Origin: Actinernus sp. WN-2022
Lineage: Eukaryota > Cnidaria > Anthozoa > Actiniaria > Actinernidae
Reading direction: 5' to 3'
NCBI GenBank assembly: GCA_030867875.1
Contig: JAOWCC010001589.1
Span: forward strand, 80,437,537-80,501,536
DNA length: 64,000 bases
Within the stretch, counting starts at the first letter, position 1, and the number at the start of each line of letters is the position of its first letter. The notes beneath the pieces are model-generated. The model did not search any database and was not told where the DNA came from. It saw only the letters and a list, made by a program, of their open reading frames with translations. Positions 1-9,900 of the stretch are shown in pieces. A program made the translations under genes and the position numbers.

Positions 1-859
1 TTTTATTATCAATGCCAACACCAGTCCGTACCATACACTGTACATAACCTAAACTAATGTAACTTATAAAATGCATAAACCCGCAATAATGAGTTATACA
101 AAAGTCATGTACCTTTGTTTGGGAATTACCTACAGAAAACTAAATGGGGGCTGGGTGGGTGGGTTTGCTGCTGCTCCAAATGTCAAGGAAACAGTTCTGT
201 CTTACAATTTTTTTTTATTTCTTCTCAGCTTAATGTATACGACTTTCATTATTTTATAGCTTTTTAGAATTCGGAATTTCATTGCATGGATTTTGATAAT
301 TTATTTTTTAAATAAAATTAGTGGGTCTGGTTCGTGAGGCCGATGTTGCCATGGCAACAGCTATAATGATCTCAACAAGCAAAATTAATCAATTAATTAA
401 TTTGCTTTAATTCTTTCACACTTGGACGAAAAAAGCCACAGGCAAGAAGAGTACCGATCTTATGAATAATCCTTTAAAGCCTCCTTATAACAATATTAAG
501 AGAAGTTGTACAAGACCAATCCTTAAATTCTCCTCAATTTTAGCAATAACCGCCGATGTACCTCGAAGCAACCAAAATCTGTTGCATCATTCTACTCTGT
601 CCCAGGTCTAATCCAAGGTTGGGAGACGCACCGTCCCTAATAGAGCGTTTTCACGTGACGTCATAGCCACCATGTTGGCATACCTTTAACAATAGATTCT
701 TCGTTAGCTACTTTTGTTAGGTACACCAACATGGCCGCCATGCCCTTTGTCATCATTTGAATCTCTGGGGATCGAGTGCAAACCCTCTATAGCTCTCCAG
801 AGCTCCAGCGACCGCCGATTTGTTTTGAAAGCCCTGCTATACATTTGACAAAGACAAAC
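1..859. other. intron or downstream RALGAPB DNA, no exon recognised
   Basis: This stretch follows the donor site of the last RALGAPB exon seen in the window (minus strand). I looked for the next coding exon, expected to continue the family sequence after the LPIQ residues, and could not identify it. The DNA is AT-rich and without clear repeat structure apart from short homopolymers. Confidence 0.5.
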
Positions 860-957
860 CTTGAATAGGAAGGGTCTGGAAATGCAGTGGCAGGCAGAGC
901 ATGGACAGTAGGAGATGAATGGCAGCTCTACGTAGCTCTGTGGTGGATACTGGACAC
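860..957 (-). CDS. RALGAPB: RALGAPB exon, TELRRAAIHLLLSML segment
   Basis: 98 bp between acceptor gttaccag and donor CAAG|gtttgt. It encodes CPVSTTELRRAAIHLLLSM and LCLPLHFQTLPIQ, matching [23 protein letters not shown] of the vertebrate protein. The phase joins exactly to the preceding exon. The following exon is not in the window. Confidence 0.85.
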
Positions 958-3900
958 CTGGTAACAAAAAATATGGTTACCATATGACCAGTACGGTACT
1001 GCAAATGCTTTCCTTTCAAAACCATTTATAAAAGTCATCTGAGAAAAACAGCCAAGCAAGTTTTGCTGACTGCAAACATTGGCAGTGTCTCAGGATGAAG
1101 ACTGAATTCAGTTTGACAGATTTTTTCGTCCGCATGGTTTCTTTGGAATAACTTATTCCATCTCAATTCTTCAACAAAAATCAGTGTTGCCAGCTTCTGA
1201 AATTAATCATACGGATAAATAATTCAAGATGCAGCTGACTTGATCTTTAGTCTTAGAACCTTCCACGACTGTGTTCATTTTGTGGTTTGAGTCGTGAAAC
1301 AAAAGGGTGCAAAAACTACAATCGAGACGCGTGTACGCCAACCGGATGTAAAATATTAACTTCCGGCTTAATTATACATATATATATATATAATTATTAT
1401 TTCCCATCTCAAAAAGTGCTATATAATAAACATCCTATTAACCTTGTCCGCTGGGTCTTTACGAGAAAATATCAAACCTCTGGTCTTTTAAGTACGGACC
1501 TCGCTATCGTGTGGTCTGCACTGTCAAGACCTCGGTCTGATATTTTCCCGGAAAGACCTCACTCTCAGCCACGTTCAATTTCAAGAATGAGGTCGCTAAT
1601 TCCCCGATAAATAGTTCTCAAATTTATAGTCACTTTTGAATCCTTGGTATGTTCTTAATTTGTTTCTACCGACCAATCAATTACTGTCATAGGAAAGGCT
1701 TGATGTTCAATTTTGTAGTTCTGTCTCTTATCCTCTGCTCAAAACTTTTGAAAATCTTTTAATGCTATAAAAAAAAAAATGCAGTTATTTGGGAATCCCA
1801 CATATGTGACCTCTCACAGGAAAACGTACACTAACGGATATCCGTTAAACGGGCAAAAATTAACGGCTAACTAACGGATAGCAAACGCTTTTACAGAGCG
1901 TTCAAACGGTTTAGTTAACGGTTCTAACGGGCAAGCTATAATTTCTAACGGTTTACCAAAGCGTTCTAACGGGCAAGCCAACGGTTCTAACGGGCAAGCT
2001 AAAATTTCTAACGGTTTACCTAAGCGTTCTAACGGGCAAGCCAACGGCTCTAACGGGCAAGCTATAATTTCTAACGGTTTACCAAAGCGTTCTAACGGGC
2101 AAGCTAACGTTTCTAACGGTTTACCTGAACGTTCTAACGGATGATCTTAGCTATCAAACGGTTATCAAAACGTTCTAACGGATGGTCTTGGCTATATCTA
2201 ACGGTTTACAAAACGTTCTAACGGATCAGGTCTTGACCATCACTAAAAATAATTATGGTTAGCTAAACATTCTGTCATTGTTTTTTTTACAGCAGGCTTG
2301 CACTTGATTTTGATTGTTCGTCGGATAATATGGCGTCTCAGGCTTTGTTTCAGGTGATCGAAGGGTCGCCAAATGAAAGGATTGCGTTACTAAACACCAC
2401 CATCCTGCTAGTTCGGTATTTATATTTCACCTGATAAACTTTACCTCTTAATAGATTCGTCACCGTCAATCTTCAGTATTTTGTTGACATCAAGAAGCTA
2501 CAATGATTTGAATGAAGACGGATTGTCTGGTTTTTGACACACAACACCGGCGGAGTGCCGTGAACTTCTTAGTAAGTTTAATACCGCTTCTCAGCTTTAC
2601 CAGTTTGCCGCTGCGAAGGTGACTACATATCGGAGTTCTCACGCCAAAATAATCCATTTTCGGAGTCTTTGTTTCCGTTGGTAATAAAATATCTGTGTGA
2701 TCCGGGATTAGAATCCGATCTTGGATTCTCCCAAAGAAACGCAGCCGCTGCATGTCATGTCTTCGATTCAATGATAATTTGCATATTATCACACTTTGTT
2801 TACAACTGGTCTTACAGTTAATTTCACAAAACTTTGGCCACTTTGGTTGAGAAGTAGCCTGGAGAGCTTGATTTGGTTATTTTAGCAAGCATTCAAGCAT
2901 TTACTCGCGATCGCAGTGAGTTAGTTGGAGAAGAAACAGGAATCCTCGGTGCAATTTCTTGTTTTGAAGTCTAAAAAAAAGTGACTCGTGTGCGGGAAGT
3001 GGACTAATTAAACAAAAATCTGTCACTCACTTGTCTCTCATTTGATCAAAATGTCTCGCCATGTTGAGCATGTGTGAACCTTTCTCCGCGTTCGTTTATG
3101 TCGGCTGGCGGCAATTCATCGGCAAACTTAAATTAGTTTCAACCTTGATGTTGAGAGCCTTTGATGTCTTCTACCGTCGTGAAACTCAGAGTACACCAAG
3201 AAACAGTTGGTGTCTTGTATCTCTCATAATTTTGAGAAAGACTTTAACTTGAACCGACATTTCTATGATTTAGCGCGTAGTGCAAAGGAAAATCTAGCTG
3301 AAAAGTTTTTTCCTCACGCAGTTACCTCGCGCACAAATGATGTATTTGAAACCACATATTTAATTCAATCTCGAGCGACCACGTAAAGAATAAGCTCGTG
3401 AAGGTAAGTATTCACGCAACTCTCCCCCGCTCACTTCCTGTTTTGATCTAACGCCGTATAAAACGGGTGAATGTTTCGATCTAACGGCAGTAACGGGTGA
3501 ATCTTTCGATCTAACGGCAGTAACGGATGAATGTTTTGATATAACGGATGAACGTTCTGATCTAACGGATGGCAGTAACGGATGAATGTTTTGATCTAAC
3601 GGATGAACGTTCTGATCTAACGGATGAATGTTTTGATCTAACGGCATGGACACAATTTCTAACGGTTGTTCTAACGCTTCTAACGCTTTCTCAAACCGTT
3701 CTAACGGCATGAATAAAATTTCTAACGGTTGTTCTAACTCTTCTAACGCTTTCTCAAACCGTTCTAACGGCATGGACAAAATTTCTAACGGTTATTCTAA
3801 CGCTTCTAACGCTTTCTCAAACCGTTCTAACGGCATGAATAAAATTTCTAACGGTTATTCTAACGCTTCTAACGATTTCTCAAACCGTTTTAACGGATAC

Positions 3901-6900
3901 CTAACGGGTGACGAACGGTCTGGCCCGTTTAACGGATATCCGTTAGTGTAGTAATATAGTTTTTAGTTTTTTAAATATTAGTAATCCATTTTTTAACTTT
4001 TTTTAACAAGTTTTAGTATTTTATAGTCATCGTATCGATTTATATTATGATTGTAAAGCGCCATAGGACAGGTAGTGTATATGGCGCTATATAAATGTAT
4101 ATATTATATTATATTATTATTATATATCCAATGACGTTTTGAAATAAAAACATCTTAACTTGCAAGGCCCAATTATTTCCGTTGGACTATTAATAATATC
4201 TAAGTATGCATTTTTCACGAGTCTATTAAAAATTTTCATTTAGTGTTAACATACGGGCCCAGAAAGTGACTACTTTAGGTTTTATTTCATTTAAACTCAT
4301 CTTGGGGTTAGGTGTCCTGAGATAGTCATGCTGGACACCACCTGTCCAGCAATAACAATGTGGTGACCATGGTAACCCTTCCACAGTCCACCACCTGGCA
4401 CCTGTCACACTGAAAATTCAGTGGAAATACACACCTAACCCATACACACATAACCCATGAGTCCAATAAGAACAGCAAGTTGGCCCGCTTGGGTCAGCAA
4501 ACTAAATCTGCAGGAACATGCACAAACCAGACAACACGATCTGCCAGCAAGCAAGTAAAGCAAATGTTACCAAACGTTACGAGCACATGTGGCATAAGAT
4601 CGAGGCTGCCCCATGTGGGGCAACTGCTGGCGAGCTGTACCTCGATTTTAGCTTTGCCTAAATTTCATTTAGCCGCATTAATAATGGCAAATCACCCAAG
4701 TTCGGCATGGCAAGCCTTGTTGACTGCTTTGTTGGTTACACAGAGAAGTTGTTTGCAAAATATTATATGCACTTCTTCAGTGGGATCATGCAGTTCATTG
4801 TATTTCCTGTCGAGTTCCGAGACTTTGCTACAGTATGTAAGAATCAGCTTAATTAATGTATCAAAGAGGTGAGGGATTAGACATGGGGGTAATGGGGGGT
4901 AACAATCTACAGGGGGACTATACATGGGATACTACCAGTATGAAAATCATATTGAATACTCGTCACAGAAAAATCATGGCTCTGAAGTTGGCTCCTGAAT
5001 TTCCCAAATTCTCCCCATTCCTTGTAATTACTGGCATGAATAAGCAATACCATAGTCAGAACCAAGAAAATCAGTTGTTGAATTCTGCTCAAGCAAAACT
5101 CTACTGTACTGTACAATCTTACATTCAGAGGTGAACAGTCATATAGATAACAGTTGGGCAACAGGCCAGTGTTTTCCTGGTTGTTTTCAACTTTGGACCA
5201 CTGCTATACAGACAAGCATTAAGAAAAATGCTGTGAAACTGTAGTCTCTACAAAAGTAGCTACAGTACCGCCTGGAATTATTGAAGCATTTACCGCGGTT
5301 TTACCGCGTCCAATGACCGCGGTAATACCGCGGTTTGACCTCAGAATGACCGCAGTATTACCGCGGTAATACCTCGGTAAAACCGCGGTAAACTGCGGTA
5401 ATTAGTTGGCCGCGGTCACGGCCGCGGTCGCTGAGATTTGTATCACGCCGAAATCATTGACTTTAGTGTGAAGATGTAGCGATGACTCGGCGTTCTTTTC
5501 ATTCTTTATTCAACACCGCTGTTAACTTTAGAATCTTTTATTTTCGTTTCATTCAGCACTCAAACGGCGGGTAAAGAAGCACTCATCGGTGAAACTAAGA
5601 CTTTAGAATCTTTTATTTTCGCTTTATTCAGAACTCAAACGGCGGGTAAAGAAGTACTCATCGGTGAAACTAAGACTTTAGAATCTTTTATTTTCGCTTC
5701 ATTCAGAACTCAAACGGCGGGTAAAGAAGTACTATTCGGTGAAACTAAGACTTTAGAATCTTTTATTTTCGCTTCATTCAGAACTCAAACGGCGGGTAAA
5801 GAAGCACTCATCGGTGAAACTAAGACTTTAGAATCTTTTATTTTCGCTTCATTCAGAACTCAAACGGCGGGTAAAGAAGTACTATTCGGTGAAACTAAGA
5901 CTTTAGAATCTTTTATTTTCGCTTCATTCAGAACTCAAACGGCGGGTAGAGAAGCACTCATCGGTGAAACTAAGACTTTAGAATCTTTTATTTTCGCTTC
6001 ATTCAGAACTCAAACGGCGGGTAAAGAAGCACTCATCGGTGAAACTAATTAAGACTTTAGAATCTTTAAGATTCTAACCCGCCGTTAGAGTTCTGAATGA
6101 ACGGCGAAAATAAAAGATTCTAAAAGATTCTCCGCTGAGCGCAAAACATAACACCAAATAAACTTTTGCTTCAGTGTAGTTTCACATTTACGGCAGATCC
6201 TTGTCTTGTTACTAGTATTAAAAGGTTTCGGCAGAAATCATTGTAAATGTTTGTGTATTAAAATCTCAACTCTTCTGAATTTCCACGTGCAATCAGTCAG
6301 GCGTGAACGTGTCAGTCTGAAATTTTACAGAACATCAACAGAGTTATGAAGCAACGTTTGTCATATTGAAAGACGTGCAAAAACTTCTATACTCTTACCA
6401 GAAAACTTCTACTGGGAAAGTGCAATTCCTTTTGAATTAAAAGAGCTTTAATGCATCGGATCAGATCAATCAGTTCGCGTAAATGGAAATTAATTGCGCC
6501 CCCGCGGTATTTGTGTCAGAAATGAGACACGCGTCTGGCTGACAGTTCACGATTGACGGGGACTTTTATTAAGAATCTTGACTTTTTGACGCCTCTGGCA
6601 CGCAGGTTATTTACCAAAACCATCTTACTGTACGTTTGTAAAACTGTTTGTCATGAATTCGAATTTGTCACGCGTTAATCCTAGTGAAAGAAAGGTTAAA
6701 ATACAAAACTGGGCAATGAACTTCGGATCACGATATTTCGATAACCTGGTCCGAATTTTCGTTTGACAATCTGAACGAAATATCGTCGAAATGTCGCTCG
6801 CAGGTTGGCGATATTTCGCCTTGGCATTCGAATTTTCGCGTATCTGATCAATTCTTCGTCGAAATTTCGAACGAAAAGTTGCCCGTCGAAATTTCGGCGA

Positions 6901-9900
6901 CATTCGTAGGAACAAAGAGCGAAATTCGTCGAAATACGTTTGCATGACTTTTGCACAATACTTGTCATGACCGCGGATTTTGACCGCGGCTTTCATTGCG
7001 GTGAATAATTTGACCGCGATAAAGCCTCGGCTTTACCGCGGTAAAACCTCGTCCATGGTGCGGTAATACCGCGTCCAATGACCGCGGTATTACCGCGGTT
7101 TGACCGCGACCCGATGCTTCAATAATTCCAGGCGGTACTGTACAGTACATGATGATTGTACATCACTGTGCATTCACACAGCAAAAAATATGTACAAGAT
7201 GTCACCACACAATATAACTCCACATCATACTGTACCTTAGCTGTATCTGTCTCTTGGGCAAGACAATCTCTAGTGCTGCCAGTAGGTGTGGCAGCAGTAC
7301 CTGTACGCCCTGTAGATTGACCCTTAGCAGGTCAGGTGAGTTGAGTAGAATGCTACACAGAACATGTCCAGTGCAGGACTGAAATAGAACACATCAAGTA
7401 CATGTACATACAGGTAAGCAGGTTTTTTTATTGACTGTAATTAGCAAGGATTATCATGCTACCAGAGGTAGAGAGGGGAAAGCTACAAGTAGAGGTCTGG
7501 AAGTGCATTTTTTTACTGTTACATGAATTATTTTAGAAAAAATTCATGGCAATCAAAACCTATGATCTGGCAAACAAAACGTTTTGGTTATTTGCCATTT
7601 GCCACCTAAATGGCAAAGTTAAATTCTCTAAAAATTAAGAACAATTTACTTTACCAGATCTCATCCTTTAATGATTTTTTATTGTTCTACTGTATTATCC
7701 ATGAATTTATTTAACTTTTACCAACCTCATTATACAATAGCCCAGTAGCAATGGCCAGGTAAAATCTGGACAGGTAAACAGGTCGTATTTCCTGGCCTGA
7801 CCTCTGACTGCAAAAGATGCGACAAAGTGCCCCATATGCTTCTGCCCTGCCTGGCTCGAAGCTATCCTCTTCTGTGAAGTCTTTCCTTGAAAGACTGCTG
7901 CTGCTATCAATACTGAAGAGTAGAAGAATAAAAGAAAATGTCGAAGGCACTAAATTTACTTTTACAGCAAGACCATACATCCCAGCCACTTTTTGGACAA
8001 ATTTGATAGGAAATATAGACTGTGCAAGTTCTAAATATAGGAAAATATAGGATTTTTTTTCCAAAATATAGGCACTTTATAGGAGCTAAAATACAATGTA
8101 GCTTTCAAACAATAAACAGTAAACAATAAACACACAATTTTTTAAACATGTGAACTTTTAATGTGTTTGATCAAACCTGTTTTTTTTTTATTGATACATG
8201 TACAATGTACATGTAGGAAAGAATTTTGCTTTTGTTCATTCACAACAAAAATGCTAAAAAGTGCAAAATATAAATGTATCACTCAGCATACATCCTATTT
8301 ATAGGAAATATAGGATGATTTCTTGAAATAATTATAGGCTCTTTATAGGATCCTATACAAATTATAGGATATAAAATTATAGGAAATATAGGAGGTCTGG
8401 GATGCCTGCGAGACTACTGAAACCGGGCCACATACATGTACTTACATTGTAGACAACAAGAAGCAATAAAATAAAAATAAATAAATATTCTATTAATATT
8501 TTGTTATATAGCAGGCCGAGTATTACAGCTTACAGCTGGTGGGGGCCTGCTTTTACTCCTCACACACTCCCCACTACATTAACTGTTTTGGACACACTAC
8601 ACTTGACTCACTGTTGATTTTTACAGAGGGGGGGAAACCGGAGAAAAACCCTTGAATGCAGATAAGGAATCAACAACAAACCTAACTCATACCAGTTCAT
8701 ATACTGCAGGTTCTTCAGTCAAATACAGCCTGACATGATTTATGTATTATAATTCAAAGTACACTTTCTCCATATTATTGTACAAACTGTAACACGTGCC
8801 AAAATAAAATAAAATATTATAGCTTCATACTCAGCACACTGAAATAATCACCTAAAAGTTGATTAAGGTACAATGCACATGATGCTATCCTAAACACTGT
8901 GGGAAGCAAGTAGCAGCTGACAATTCAATCATCAGACCTTTGTCAGAGTGAAAAAGGAAGGGCTAATGCAGGAATGGCAGAGCAAAATATCAAGTGGGGG
9001 GTGGGGGGTGGGGCTAAAAAAAGTAGCTAAAAATTCAAATAGCTAATCTAGGATATCTAAAATATATAGTTAAAGTGCTACTATGACGAAAATTTTAAAA
9101 AAATGGGGGTTCAGCTTATATGTACATTGTATTTTATCATGAAAACTCGCCCCAGGCCCCTCCTTCAAAATCCAAGATGGCGGACCTCGGACTCATTCAC
9201 GTATAGTTCCACCAGAAAAACCTTGCTTTCTCTTGTGCTTAAAGGAATGAGGTTCTTTGAATGTCTTATCAGTTAATGGAAATAAAAGAATAATAATTTT
9301 GGAGTGATTTAAAGACAGAAAGCTGACAATATACATGTACGCAACAAATAATGGACCCAAATGTCGGACAAGTTGTAACCATTATTCAAAGTTGCGATAG
9401 CAGTTGGCATGACTTGGTCTTGGATGACAACAATCTATTGTGAAGAAGTTTTGCTTCAGGTACAAGTATTTATGAAGCTTCTAACTTTTTTTCCAAAAAA
9501 ACGGCATCTAAGTTTGGGGTGTGGCCTATACGCAGGTGCAGCCTATATGTAGGTATTTATGGTTATATTAACTTATAATTCAACCCATATGCAAAGTGAT
9601 GTTAGAACTTGGTGTACATATTAATTTTCTTTGATGTGTATATGTATGTACTGCATAAGAATGAATCTTCAGGAATTCCAAAATTATAACAGTAATAATT
9701 TGGTAGTACAATGTACATGTACTGTCTGTAATGTAGCCATAACTTTTACAATCAATAATTAATATGTAACTTTAAAGTGCCTATAAGCCCAATTGTTTTT
9801 ATCATTAAAAAAGTAGTAACATACATGTAGGTGAATAGTACACTATGTCTTGATTTGAATGATGTGTCTATGAGTTTGTAGCGACATCACTGTCGAGGTT

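Larger units (their letters stand above)
1829..3948. mobile_element. non-autonomous CACTA-like DNA transposon with TAACGG arrays
   Basis: A 2120 bp element begins CACTAACGG and ends CCGTTAGTG. The terminal inverted repeats (1829-1854 and 3923-3948) are identical over 26 bp and contain a palindrome, AACGGATATCCGTT. It is flanked by TA on both sides, a possible 2-bp target duplication. The CACTA start and subterminal repeats resemble EnSpm/CACTA elements, but the TA flank would also fit a TA-targeting family. The 1.2 kb between the arrays (about 2240-3470) has no transposase-like frame. Nearly perfect ends suggest fairly recent mobility. Confidence 0.75.
5263..7140. mobile_element. TA-flanked DNA transposon with CCGCGG arrays and internal minisatellite
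   Basis: An 1878 bp element begins CAGTACCGCC and ends GGCGGTACTG. Terminal inverted repeats of 27 bp are perfect (5263-5289 and 7114-7140), with TA on both flanks, as for Tc1/mariner-type insertion. Inside each end are dense CCGCGGTA/TACCGCGG words (5290-5430 and 6968-7105). The interior holds a 75 bp tandem repeat and a zone of CGAAATTTCG-like palindromes. No transposase frame is visible, so it is non-autonomous. Confidence 0.75.
958..7235. other. RALGAPB intron 3, host to two large transposons
   Basis: This 6.3 kb intron separates the 7236-7378 and 860-957 exons. About 4 kb of it is two structured elements (1829-3948 and 5263-7140). The remainder holds a TA microsatellite near 1377-1394, a SINE tail near 4040-4110 and an antisense reverse-transcriptase remnant near 4590-4925. 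No host exon is seen. Confidence 0.7.

Noticed and set aside
3360..3951. Two overlapping open frames encoding Ser/Asn-rich and Leu/Glu-rich repeats
   Set aside because: They arise from the 63 bp tandem repeat, whose length is a multiple of three, inside a transposon. No start context or homology supports a protein.
4480..4872. 130-codon plus-strand frame
   Set aside because: It is antisense to the retrotransposon remnant read on the minus strand, which matches a known family pattern.
5523..6052. Regularly spaced repeats resembling a CRISPR array
   Set aside because: The units are contiguous 75 bp tandem copies with no unique spacers, inside a eukaryotic transposon.
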